A stretch of DNA of 64,000 nucleotides from JBBRVW01 sp963784645 (GTDB lineage Bacteria; Actinomycetota; Actinomycetes; JACCUZ01), in the NCBI GenBank assembly GCA_963784645.1, contig CAWARY010000002.1, positions 558,001 to 622,000 of the forward strand, given 5' to 3'. The notes under the pieces were generated by a model, which was not told where the DNA came from, did no database searches, and worked only from the letters and a program-made list of their open reading frames with translations. Positions 17,126 to 24,617 of this stretch are shown here, piece by piece; position 1 is the first letter of the stretch, and each line of letters opens with the position of its first letter. The translations under genes and the position numbers were made by a program.

Positions 17126-17689
17126 TCACCTCGCGATCCGCTTGTGCAGGGACTGCAGTCCCCGGTGGGTATGGGCCTTGACCGACCCCTCGCTGATCCG
17201 GAGCAGCTGGGCGGTCTCCGCGACCGAGAGCTCGAGGACGTACCGGCAGGCCAGGACCTCGCGCTGGCGTCGGGCCAGCGTGCGCATGACGGTCACCAGC
17301 GACTCGACCTCGTGGCGAGCCACCGTCGTGTCCTCGGGACTCTCCTGGTGCTCTCGCACAAGCAGGAGTGGCCGCGCGGCGCGTTGGGTGACCTGACGTC
17401 GCACCCAGGACCGGCACCGGTTGAGCACGGCGGAACGGAGGTACGCTTCGGCGGCTTCCGGGTCCCGCAGCGAGCGCCGATGCCGGTGAAGGGCGACGAA
17501 CGCGTCCTGCACCGCGTCCTCGGCGGCCTCGCGACTGCCCAGCATGACGACGCCCAGGCGCAGCAGCCCGGCGTAGTGCCGTCGGAACAGCACGTCGACC
17601 AGCTCGTCGCGTGCAGGCACCTCCGCGTCGCGCCAGCCGCCGGCACGCTCACCCATGGAGAGCAGCTCCTCCGGTACGGAGTCCGTCAT
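17126..17689 (-). CDS. SigE-family ECF RNA polymerase sigma factor
   Basis: The 187-residue protein has sigma region 2 (LFRRHYAGLLRLGVVMLG and AEDAVQDAFVAL, residues ~35-70) and region 4 (LSVAETAQLLRISEGSVKAH, residues ~152-172), with no region 3, as ECF sigmas do. It directs RNA polymerase to stress or surface-response promoters. It is followed after five bases by a one-pass membrane protein that probably holds it inactive. Upstream (17700-17740, minus strand) GTAAACC and a CG-rich -10-like patch could be an autoregulated promoter, but this is weak. Confidence 0.9.
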   Translation of the reverse strand: MTDSVPEELLSMGERAGGWRDAEVPARDELVDVLFRRHYAGLLRLGVVMLGSREAAEDAVQDAFVALHRHRRSLRDPEAAEAYLRSAVLNRCRSWVRRQVTQRAARPLLLVREHQESPEDTTVARHEVESLVTVMRTLARRQREVLACRYVLELSVAETAQLLRISEGSVKAHTHRGLQSLHKRIAR

Positions 17690-17900
17690 GCCCGAGAGTC
17701 GTTCGACCGCCTCTCAGGTTTACACCGGTCGCGCATGACTTCGGGTCGGCCCGCGAGCCATCGCGCAGAGCCGCCGTCGCCGCCCCTCTGGCGCCTACGC
17801 GGCTGTGGACCGCAGGGCGGTGTCAGCCGACGGTGTCCCCCACCCCGGCAGCGCGGTCACCCGCGAACCGAAGTCGACGTCAGGGGAGTCGACGACGTAG

Positions 17901-18071
17901 CTCGGGACGCCGACGTCGTCAGGCGTCACGGGGGCGCCGGTGTCGTTGTGGCTGGTCCTCAGCCCACTCGCCCGGCAGGTCGTGGTGACCAGCGGCCACG
18001 ACGTGCCGGAGAACGAGCCAGACCTCACCGTGCGCGAGATCGTCCGAGTCGTCGCTGCCGCCCGCGCCTGA
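17901..18071 (+). pseudogene. Possible C-terminal remnant of an alpha/beta hydrolase
   Basis: A 56-codon open stretch without ATG ends in TGA (18069-18071). Its last ~35 residues (LVLSPLARQVVVTSGHDVPE, then NEP and a REIVRVV helix) resemble the catalytic-His end of an alpha/beta hydrolase. An in-frame TAG at 17898-17900 cuts it off from anything upstream. The rest of 17690-18194 holds no supportable gene on either strand, so this looks like decayed sequence between the sigma-factor operon and the DinB_2 gene. Confidence 0.3.
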
Positions 18072-18194
18072 ACGGCGGCCGGCCGCCAACGCTCGGCCCG
18101 TCTTGGCTTGCGATGCCGCGGACGGCACTACCGCCCGGATCGTCAGCGGTCGGGGAAGGTGATCAGTCGGTGCCGGTTCGTGGAGGGTCGTAGC

Positions 18195-18632
18195 TCACAG
18201 CACGATGTACTGGCGCCCGTCGAAAAGTTCACGGACGGCGTCCAGGTGGCCGGCATGGGTGGCTGTCTCGACCAGTACATGCACCAGCACGGTGCGGAGG
18301 TCGGGGAAGTGAAGTCCTGCCGTCTCCCACCAGTCGTCCGGCTGCGCCGGCGCGTCGCCCAAGCGCCGTGCCGTGATGATCTCGTTGGAGCGGTCGATCG
18401 CCGAGTGGTACGCCTCCAGGACGGCGTCAGCTGGCTCATTCGGGTCGACCCGCCAGTCGCCGTTGTCGCCCTCGGGCCAGAAGTCGAGGGGCTCGCCGGC
18501 AATGACGACCTCGAACCAGTAACGCTCATCCGAGAGGGTCAGGTGCCGGACGAGTCCGAGGCAGGACCAACCGGACGGAAGCACCGGGCGGCGTAGCTGG
18601 TCGTCAGAGAGGCCTTCCAGTTGACTGATCAC
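18195..18632 (-). CDS. DinB_2/DUF664 (mycothiol-transferase-type) protein, N-terminally short
   Basis: The 145-residue protein carries the family's metal-histidine motifs: LVRHLTLSDERYW near residue 28 and HVLVETATHAGHLDAVRELF near the C-terminus. Relatives coordinate a divalent metal in a four-helix bundle, and some are mycothiol-dependent S-transferases or detoxifying enzymes. Family members are usually 165-190 residues. Here the GTG start (18630-18632) falls where the first helix should already be finished, and an in-frame TAG lies four codons upstream. It may lack the first helix and be non-functional, or use an untypical start. Confidence 0.7.
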   Translation of the reverse strand: MISQLEGLSDDQLRRPVLPSGWSCLGLVRHLTLSDERYWFEVVIAGEPLDFWPEGDNGDWRVDPNEPADAVLEAYHSAIDRSNEIITARRLGDAPAQPDDWWETAGLHFPDLRTVLVHVLVETATHAGHLDAVRELFDGRQYIVL

Positions 18633-18995
18633 GTGGCAGCGCTAGCCGTCGAGGCGGCCAACAAGCAGAGCGCATTCCGCGGAGTCCTCGCCCGGCACGG
18701 CATCATGCTAGGCGACGCGTGACTCCGCTCGGCGATGCCACTACCGGTCGCTGTTGTCATTCGCCAGCGCCTCGGAGCTGGCAGTACCGACCGGTTCCGC
18801 CACGTGCACCGGCCAGTCGGTCACCGTGGTCGGGACGGTCTGCGGCCCGAGCGGGAACGGCACGTGTGGGCGCGGGGGCACTGACTCGCGGACGAGATCA
18901 CCATCATGCCCCGCGCGAGGTCTTCAGTCTGTCGCAGAACCGAGCCATGCTCGGGTCACTCGCCGACGCCGGTTCGGCGACCAGGAGGCTGGGCG
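18633..18995. other. 363-base stretch without a supported gene
   Basis: A plus-strand fragment at 18633-18721 reads like the end of a protein (a 29-residue open tail ending HGIMLGDA), but its start is lost in the convergent DinB_2 gene. Frames at 18754-18999 (plus) and about 18748-18900 (minus) are both protein-like by composition, and neither has a ribosome site or recognisable motif. The region looks like old gene debris before the cupin gene. Confidence 0.45.
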
Positions 18996-19391
18996 ATGAC
19001 TGAGCAAGGGGAACCACAGGTCGTCCTGCGCGGGCCGGGCCAAGGAGACAACATCATCCTGCCGATGGGTGAGCAGAGGGCGCACATCACCCGCAAGGCA
19101 GCCCGTACCGAGACGGGTGGACATTGGGCGCTCGGGGAGGCGTGGCAGGACGCCGGATTCGACAATCCGCCGCACACACATGACGAAGCGGAGGCCTTCT
19201 ACGTCCTCGAAGGCTCGTACACGTTCTACACCGGCGCCGCTCCGGTAGAGGGGGTCGGACCTGGCACCTTCGTGTTCATTCCTCCCGGCGCCGTACACGG
19301 GTTCCGAACCGGTCCCGAGGGCGGGCGACTACTCGCCGTCTGGCCATCGACCGTCGAAGCCGCGTTCTTCAGTGGGCCTGGCCGAACATAG
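18996..19391 (+). CDS. Cupin-domain protein
   Basis: The 131-residue protein is a single cupin barrel with the metal motif HTHDEAEAFYVLEG (residues ~62-75) and the second motif IPPGAVHGFR. ATG 18996 follows AGGAGG (18983-18988), which rejects longer readings. The N-terminal 30 residues contain GPGQGDNIILPMG, typical of small quercetinase-like or storage-type cupins. Both metal motifs are complete. It stands alone, with gene debris before it and a convergent oxidoreductase after it. Reaction unknown. Confidence 0.82.
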   Translation: MTEQGEPQVVLRGPGQGDNIILPMGEQRAHITRKAARTETGGHWALGEAWQDAGFDNPPHTHDEAEAFYVLEGSYTFYTGAAPVEGVGPGTFVFIPPGAVHGFRTGPEGGRLLAVWPSTVEAAFFSGPGRT

Positions 19392-19444
19392 CGGTCCTTT
19401 GCGACGACCTGGCAAGTGGGCATCTGCAGGCGGTACCGCCGTGT

Positions 19445-21028
19445 TCATGTGAGGTCGGCGAGCACGAGGCGACCGGCGTTGCGGCCGGGGCGGCCGGAGA
19501 CGGAGCCGCCGGGATGGGCGGTGGATCCGGTGAGGTAGAGGCCGGGGATCGAGGCGGCGAGGTGCGGCCAGCCGGGGATGATCGAGCCGTCGGGGCGGAC
19601 GAAGTGGCCGCCGTGGCAGGAGCCGCCGATGTTCGAGGGGCTGCGGGCGGCGAGCGAGGTCGGGGTCTCGACGATCATCTGCAGCACCGCGTCGCGGGGG
19701 AGGCCGGTGCGGTCGTGGACGAGGTCCATGAGGGCCTGGCCGTGCTCGAGCCCTGCGTCGCCGTCCCAGTCGCGGCCGTCGGCGCGGGTGTGCGGGGCGG
19801 TGGTGAGGATCTTGAAGGTGCCGCCGCCATCGGGAGCGCGGTCCGGGTCGACGACGGTGGACGCGACGAGCAGCAGCCAGGGGTCGCGGGCGTCTGGCTC
19901 GCCGCGTTCGAAGGACTCGAGCTGGGCGCGCAGCCCCGCGGCGGTGCCGAGACCGCCGGCGGTCGAGAGCACCGGGCCGCTCGCGGTCGGGAAGGTGATG
20001 TCGGACGCGAGTGCGGCGTGGACGGCGAACAGCGAGAGGCCGGGCTGCCAGGTGTCGCGTGCCTCGACGAGGTCGGCAGGCGGCTCGGACGTGAGCATCC
20101 CCGGCACGGTCGCCAGGTGCGCCGACGACACCACGGCGCGGCGGGCGCCGATGCGTCGACCGGACGCGAGCTCCACCGCGGACGCCCGTCCGGACGACGT
20201 GTCGATCCGTGCGACCGGTGCCGACGCGACCACCGACGAGCCGTGGTCGACGAGGTGCCGCACCAGCGCCGCCGGCAGCGCACCCGAGCCGCCGACCGGG
20301 GTGGCCCAGCCGAACGCGACCCGGCCCGACGTGATCGCCGACGGCAGCGCTCCGGTCCCGGGCCGGCGCGGGTCCTGGATGGTCGCGAACCCCAGCCAGA
20401 TCAACAGGTCCCGCACCACCGGGTGCTCGAACCGCTCGTGCACCACGTCCCAGGCCGAGCGCGCGCGCAGGTCGTCGTACTGCTGGGTCGCCTCGTCGCC
20501 GAGCGGTGCCTCGCCGGAGCTGAGCCGGGCGTGCGCCGCGCCGATGCCGCCGGACCACTCGCGCATCATCGCCCGCAGCGCGTCGGCGTCCGACCGGGAG
20601 AACCGCGCGACCTCCTCGACCGTCGCGTCCAGGTCGCGGTGCACCGTGAGAGCGTCGCCGCCCGGAAGCGGCAGCACGACGGCCGGGTCGGTGTGGACGT
20701 ACTGCAGGCCGTACGTCGACAGCAGGCCGAGCTCGTCGTCGCGGATCACTGGGTTCGACTGGATGAGCACGTGCGCGCTGGAGCACGAGTCGTGCAGGAA
20801 CCCCGGCAGCGTCAGCTCCTCGGTCACGGTGTTGCCGCCGACCACGTCCTGCGCCTCGACCACGCACACCTCGAGCCCGGCCTGCGCCAGGTAGGCCGCG
20901 CAGATCAGCCCGTTGTGGCCGCCGCCGATGACGACGACGTCGACGTCGTCCGGCGGCTCGGCTGCGAGCGGGGTATGGAGCGGGTGGGTCGGGTCGAGCA
21001 GCTTCGGCGTGCCGACGGCAGCGGTCAC
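19445..21028 (-). CDS. FAD-dependent phytoene-desaturase-like oxidoreductase
   Basis: The 527-residue protein has an N-terminal dinucleotide motif VVVIGGGHNGLICAAYLAQ (residues ~31-49), an FAD ribose Glu in VCVVEAQDVVGG, and a C-terminal flavin-binding end (PGLYLTGSTAHPGGSVSG). This is the CrtI/COG1233 group, which includes desaturases and amine- or alcohol-oxidising relatives. No crtB or other carotenoid gene is near, so carotenoid synthesis is not supported. Its GTG start overlaps the stop of the upstream M24-fold gene (GTGA), tying the two into one operon. With the nearby hydrolase it more likely serves a catabolic oxidation. Confidence 0.85.
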   Translation of the reverse strand: MTAAVGTPKLLDPTHPLHTPLAAEPPDDVDVVVIGGGHNGLICAAYLAQAGLEVCVVEAQDVVGGNTVTEELTLPGFLHDSCSSAHVLIQSNPVIRDDELGLLSTYGLQYVHTDPAVVLPLPGGDALTVHRDLDATVEEVARFSRSDADALRAMMREWSGGIGAAHARLSSGEAPLGDEATQQYDDLRARSAWDVVHERFEHPVVRDLLIWLGFATIQDPRRPGTGALPSAITSGRVAFGWATPVGGSGALPAALVRHLVDHGSSVVASAPVARIDTSSGRASAVELASGRRIGARRAVVSSAHLATVPGMLTSEPPADLVEARDTWQPGLSLFAVHAALASDITFPTASGPVLSTAGGLGTAAGLRAQLESFERGEPDARDPWLLLVASTVVDPDRAPDGGGTFKILTTAPHTRADGRDWDGDAGLEHGQALMDLVHDRTGLPRDAVLQMIVETPTSLAARSPSNIGGSCHGGHFVRPDGSIIPGWPHLAASIPGLYLTGSTAHPGGSVSGRPGRNAGRLVLADLT

Positions 21029-22227
21029 AGTGCGGTACCCCCTCGCAGCAGCCCGCTCGGGAACGCGTGCAGCGACCGGGCGCCGTCCGCGGTGATCTCG
21101 TACAGCTCGCCGGTCTGCACGCCGGCCCGGAGGTCGGCGGTGGCGACGTTCGGCTGGACGACGAGTGTCATCCCCTCGACCAGCGGCTGGGCGTGCACGC
21201 CGGACGGCGGGCGTCGGTGCGACAGCACCGGCGCCAGGTAGCCGCCGCCGAAGCCGTGCACGAGGTCGTCAACCGTGACGAACCCGTTGCCCAGCACCGG
21301 ATCCGCGCAAGACAACAGGTCTGCGGGGAGCGCGCCGGGCCGGAGTCGGTCGACGATCGCGTCGTGCACCTCGGTGGCCAGTGCGTGCAGCTCGGCGTAC
21401 AGCGCGGTCGGGTCGGCCTCGACCGTGACGGTGCGCAGCAGCTGCCCGGCGGTGTCCTGCCCCCAGGCGGTACTGAGCTCGAACACCACCGCCGACCCGG
21501 CCTCGACCGCGCGGTCGGTCGGCCACTGCCCGGGCACGCACCGGTCCGGCGCGGCCATCGACGTCGCCGCCACGTAGTGGATGTGGTTGGTCGCGCCGGT
21601 GCCGCCGTACGACGACTCGACGGCGTCGACCAGGTCCAGCTCGGTCGCGCCGGGCACCGCCGCCTCGACCAGCGCGGCAGCCGACCGGTCGGTCAGCCAG
21701 GCGGCGTACCGCAGGTGGTCGAGCTCCTCAGCGCTCTTCACCGCGCGCCACCTCGCGAACGCCGGGTCCAGCTCGACCGCCTCACGCAGGACCGTGCGCA
21801 CGGCCTCGGGCACACCGCCGATGACGCCGACCCGGCGGGCGTCGCCGAGCAGCTCGCGCACGGTCGCCGCCGTGGTGTCGCCGACCGGGCGCACCTCGCA
21901 GTCGACCGCGACCCGCGCCGCGTTCGGCACGTGGTTGGGGAACCCGACCAGCAGCACCGCGCGCTCGGCCGGGCGCATCACCACGACCGCCTCGCGGGTC
22001 ACCGGCCAGCCGGTCAGCCACGGGACGCCGGAGCCGGAGCGGTTCGCGCCGTAGACGAGGACCGCGTCCAGACCCTTCTCGGCCGCGCAGTCCTCGACCA
22101 GGTGCCGCCGACGGGCCATCTCGGCCGTCGAGTACGCAGGCGGGGGTCCGGTCACGGGCCGCGGCGCCGCGAGGGGCCGGCGTCCGGCCGGGGCTGGCGC
22201 GGCGTCGGCGCCGAGGTCCGTTGACAC
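21025..22227 (-). CDS. M24 (pita-bread fold) protein with substituted metal ligands
   Basis: The ~400-residue protein has a creatinase-type N-domain (DAVLVYGANRSGSGVPWLTG) and an M24 C-domain (VDAVESSYGGTGATN, HGFGGGYLAPVL). Canonical M24 metal ligands are Asp, Asp, His, Glu, Glu. Here they read Glu (VFELSTAW), Gln (GQLLRT), His (HGFGGG), Gln (VVQPNV) and Gln or Glu (GVQTGELYE). At least three differ, so a dinuclear peptidase is unlikely and a metal-free creatinase-like amidinohydrolase or hydrolase is plausible. GTG 22225-22227 was chosen; an upstream frame to 22263 would run through the operator. It precedes and overlaps the oxidoreductase gene. Confidence 0.75.
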   Translation of the reverse strand: MSTDLGADAAPAPAGRRPLAAPRPVTGPPPAYSTAEMARRRHLVEDCAAEKGLDAVLVYGANRSGSGVPWLTGWPVTREAVVVMRPAERAVLLVGFPNHVPNAARVAVDCEVRPVGDTTAATVRELLGDARRVGVIGGVPEAVRTVLREAVELDPAFARWRAVKSAEELDHLRYAAWLTDRSAAALVEAAVPGATELDLVDAVESSYGGTGATNHIHYVAATSMAAPDRCVPGQWPTDRAVEAGSAVVFELSTAWGQDTAGQLLRTVTVEADPTALYAELHALATEVHDAIVDRLRPGALPADLLSCADPVLGNGFVTVDDLVHGFGGGYLAPVLSHRRPPSGVHAQPLVEGMTLVVQPNVATADLRAGVQTGELYEITADGARSLHAFPSGLLRGGTAL

Positions 22228-22261
22228 GTCCGTGAGAGTGCCCGATCCTGCACTCGATTGC
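22221..22261 (+). promoter_or_regulatory. Promoter with LacI-type operator for the hydrolase gene
   Basis: TTGACA (22221-22226), 17 bases, then GATCCT (22244-22249) form a plausible promoter. Directly after it, GCACTCGATTGC (22250-22261) differs by one base from the palindrome at 5405-5416. The hydrolase ATG lies 72 bases downstream. The -35 overlaps the GTG chosen for the divergent M24 gene, so a repressor here could affect both. Confidence 0.65.
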
Positions 22262-22332
22262 AATGGTCAGGTCACGCGCCGGTCACGGCGCCGTGGCCAG
22301 CCCCGCCGACGCCCGGAAGGACCTGCTCGCAC

Positions 22333-23400
22333 ATGGATGAGAAGCTCGCCTCGGCGATCTCCCACTGGGGACCGCGCTTCACCACCAACGGCATCACGGT
22401 CGCCGACTTCGAGCGGGTCACCACGGGGCTCGACCGCTGGGCGGACTGGTGCGCCGCCTGGTCGACCGCCGCCGCCGAGCACGAGGAGCTGGGGCGCACG
22501 GCGCTCGCCGACGGCCGCACCCGCAGCGCCGGCGAGCACCTGTCGATGGCGTCGACGTACTTCCACTTCGCCAAGTTCGTCTTCGTCGAGGACTACGAGC
22601 AGATGCGCAGCGCGCACCAGAACGCGGTGCGCTGCCTCAACGACGCCCTGCCGCTGCTCGACCCGCCCGGCCGGCGCGTCGAGGTCCCGCTCGACGGCGC
22701 CACCATGGTCGGCGTCCTGCGCGTCCCGGCCGCCGAGCCGTCCGGTGGTCCGTACCCCGCGGTGCTGATGATCCCGGGGCTGGACTCCACCAAGGAGGAG
22801 TTCCGCTCCACCGAGAAGACCTTCCTCGACCGCGGCCTGGCCACCTTCAGCGTGGACGGGCCGGGGCAGGGCGAGGCGGAGTACGACCTGCCGATCCGCG
22901 GTGACTGGTCGGCCCCCGGCCTGGCGTTCCTCGACGCGCTGGCCGCCCAGCCGGAGGTCGACGGCGACCGGCTCGGCGTCTGGGGCGTCAGCCTCGGCGG
23001 GTACTACTCGCCGCGCGTCGCGGCTGCGGCCGGCGACCGGGTCCGCGCCGTTGTCGCGCTGGCCGGCCCGTACAACTTCGGCGACTGCTGGGACGACCTG
23101 CCGGAGCTCACGCGGGACACCTTCCGGGTCCGCTCGCAGGTGCAGACCGACGACGAGGCGCGCGCCAACGCCTCGACGCTGGACCTGGCCGGGCTGGCCG
23201 GCCACATCACCGCACCGCTGCTGGTCGTCACCGGCAAGCTCGACCGGCTGATCCCGTGGCAGCACGCCGAGCGCCTCGCTCAGGAGGCCAAGGACGCCGA
23301 GCTGCTGCTGCTCCCGGACGGCAACCACGGCTGCATGAACGTGTGGCCGAAACACCGCCCGTACACGGCCGACTGGCTGGCCCGGCACCTCACGGCCTGA
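22333..23400 (+). CDS. Alpha/beta hydrolase resembling 2,6-dihydroxypseudooxynicotine hydrolase (DUF1100/FrsA type)
   Basis: The 355-residue enzyme has a helical N-terminal cap (residues ~1-110) and an alpha/beta hydrolase core. Nucleophile Ser220 is in GVWGVSLGGYY, the acid is Asp304 (GKLDRLIPW) and the base is His332 (GNHGCMN). These positions and the cap match the C-C-bond hydrolase of nicotine catabolism, whose triad is Ser217-Asp300-His329. The family also contains esterases. ATG 22333 is preferred by the GGAAGG upstream and the normal N-terminus. It is transcribed from the operator-bearing promoter, apart from the divergent M24/oxidoreductase pair. It probably cleaves a C-C or ester bond in the imported compound; substrate unknown. 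Confidence 0.83.
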   Translation: MDEKLASAISHWGPRFTTNGITVADFERVTTGLDRWADWCAAWSTAAAEHEELGRTALADGRTRSAGEHLSMASTYFHFAKFVFVEDYEQMRSAHQNAVRCLNDALPLLDPPGRRVEVPLDGATMVGVLRVPAAEPSGGPYPAVLMIPGLDSTKEEFRSTEKTFLDRGLATFSVDGPGQGEAEYDLPIRGDWSAPGLAFLDALAAQPEVDGDRLGVWGVSLGGYYSPRVAAAAGDRVRAVVALAGPYNFGDCWDDLPELTRDTFRVRSQVQTDDEARANASTLDLAGLAGHITAPLLVVTGKLDRLIPWQHAERLAQEAKDAELLLLPDGNHGCMNVWPKHRPYTADWLARHLTA

Positions 23401-23437
23401 CGCTTCGGGGCCTCAGGTCACGCTTCGCCGTCTGCTT

Positions 23438-23479
23438 CCCACGGCCCGCTTTCGCCTTGCACGGGTTGCGGACCGTGGG
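23438..23479 (+). terminator. Stem-loop after the hydrolase gene
   Basis: CCCACGGCCCGC (23438-23449) pairs with GCGGACCGTGGG (23468-23479) over 12 bases with one mismatch, 38 bases after the hydrolase stop. It separates the hydrolase transcript from the next operator-controlled promoter. Confidence 0.45.
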
Positions 23480-23490
23480 AGGCGACGGTG

Positions 23491-23508
23491 GATCACGTTG
23501 ACGTGATC
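23491..23508. promoter_or_regulatory. 18-bp palindrome of unknown role
   Basis: GATCACGT, TG, ACGTGATC form perfect 8-base arms around a 2-base centre. It lies 61 bases before the -35 of the dehydrogenase operon and 12 bases after a terminator-like hairpin. It could be an operator for a second regulator or part of the hydrolase transcript end. Confidence 0.35.
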
Positions 23509-23568
23509 GCCGGACCTGGGGGTGGGCGAGGGCGGGGCGGGGGAGGCGACCGCACGCCGGGCCACTCC

Positions 23569-23616
23569 TTGACACCCCGGAAGGGCGCTGGCTAGCCTCT
23601 CACCGCAAACGATTGC
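23569..23616 (+). promoter_or_regulatory. Promoter with LacI-type operator for the dehydrogenase-M24-ALDH operon
   Basis: Consensus TTGACA (23569-23574), an 18-base spacer and TAGCCT (23593-23598) form a good promoter. The operator GCAAACGATTGC (23605-23616) lies six bases after the -10, over the expected start point. It differs from the palindrome at 5405-5416 by one base. The first ATG is at 23651. Confidence 0.75.
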
Positions 23617-23650
23617 AAGCCTGAGGCAGGGACACGACGGTGGGAGCCCC

Positions 23651-24607
23651 ATGAGCGAGACGACAGGGTCGGTGGCCGGCGTCGGCAGCGTCGGCTGGAT
23701 CGGCACCGGCCGGATGGGCGCCGCGATGGCGACCCGCCTGGCCCTGGCCGGCGCCGACCTCGCCGTGTGGAACCGCACCCGGGCCAAGGCCGAGCCGCTC
23801 GCCGAGCTCGGCGCGAAGGTCGTCGACTCGATCGCCGACCTGCGCGGCCGCGACGTCGTCTTCACGATGGTCTCCACCTCGACGGACCTCGAGCAGGTGC
23901 TCACCGGCGAGGGTGGCCTGATCGCCGAGCCCGCCAACGTCCCCCGGGTGGTCGTGGACACCTCGACCGTCTCCACCGAGACCTCCGAGGCGATGCGGGC
24001 CGCGTGCGACGCGGTCGGCACCCAGTTCCTCGCCTCCCCGGTGAGCGGCAACGGCAAGGTCGTCGCCGCGGGCCTGCTCACCCTGGTCACCTCCGGGGAC
24101 GAGGACGCCTTCACCCGGGTCCGCCCGCTGCTCGACGCGATCGGCCAGCACGTGACCTACGTCGGCGAGGGCGACACCGCCCGGCTCGCGAAGATCTGCC
24201 ACAACCTCATGCTCGGTGTCGTGACGCAGTCGCTCGCCGAGATCACGGTGCTCGCCGAGAAGGGCGGCATGACCCGCGCGGCGTTCCTCGAGTTCCTCAA
24301 CAACTCGGTGATGGGCTCGGTCTTCACCCGCTACAAGACGCCGGCCTTCGTGCACCTCGACTACACCCCGACCTTCACCCCGATCCTGCTGCGCAAGGAC
24401 TTCGACCTCGGCCTGGCCGCCGCCCGCCAGCTGGACGTCCCGATGCCGGTCGCCGCCGCCACCGCGCAGCTCGTCCAGGAGTCGGTCAGCAGCGGCCGGG
24501 TCACCGAGGACTTCGCCATCCTGCTCGACCAGCAGGCCACCGCGTCCGGCCTCGAGCTCAAGCCCGAGGACACCCCGGTGGACGACGGCCTCGGCTCCAC
24601 GGAGTAG
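23651..24607 (+). CDS. NAD(P)-dependent beta-hydroxyacid dehydrogenase (3-hydroxyisobutyrate / tartronate-semialdehyde type)
   Basis: The 318-residue protein has the Rossmann motif GTGRMG near residue 18, the substrate motif SPVSGNGKVVAAG near residue 120 and the catalytic-lysine helix KICHNLM. It interconverts a beta-hydroxy acid and a semialdehyde. It is the first gene of an operon with the M24-type and aldehyde dehydrogenase genes, expressed from an operator-controlled promoter. The pairing with an aldehyde dehydrogenase suggests an alcohol-to-semialdehyde-to-acid sequence. It is a paralogue in family terms, not a copy, of the enzyme at 1273. The substrate is not known. Confidence 0.88.
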   Translation: MSETTGSVAGVGSVGWIGTGRMGAAMATRLALAGADLAVWNRTRAKAEPLAELGAKVVDSIADLRGRDVVFTMVSTSTDLEQVLTGEGGLIAEPANVPRVVVDTSTVSTETSEAMRAACDAVGTQFLASPVSGNGKVVAAGLLTLVTSGDEDAFTRVRPLLDAIGQHVTYVGEGDTARLAKICHNLMLGVVTQSLAEITVLAEKGGMTRAAFLEFLNNSVMGSVFTRYKTPAFVHLDYTPTFTPILLRKDFDLGLAAARQLDVPMPVAAATAQLVQESVSSGRVTEDFAILLDQQATASGLELKPEDTPVDDGLGSTE

Positions 24608-24617
24608 GCAGGCCGCC

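Noticed and set aside
17795..18028. 77-codon minus-strand frame
   Set aside because: No ribosome site or recognisable family; overlaps the better-supported hydrolase remnant on the other strand.
18719..19003. 94-codon plus-strand frame
   Set aside because: Arg/Ser/Pro-rich composition of a shadow frame, no ribosome site, no motif, and it runs into the cupin start region.
19445..21028. Carotenoid biosynthesis from a CrtI-like gene
   Set aside because: No phytoene synthase, GGPP synthase or cyclase nearby; the gene is coupled to an M24-fold protein instead.
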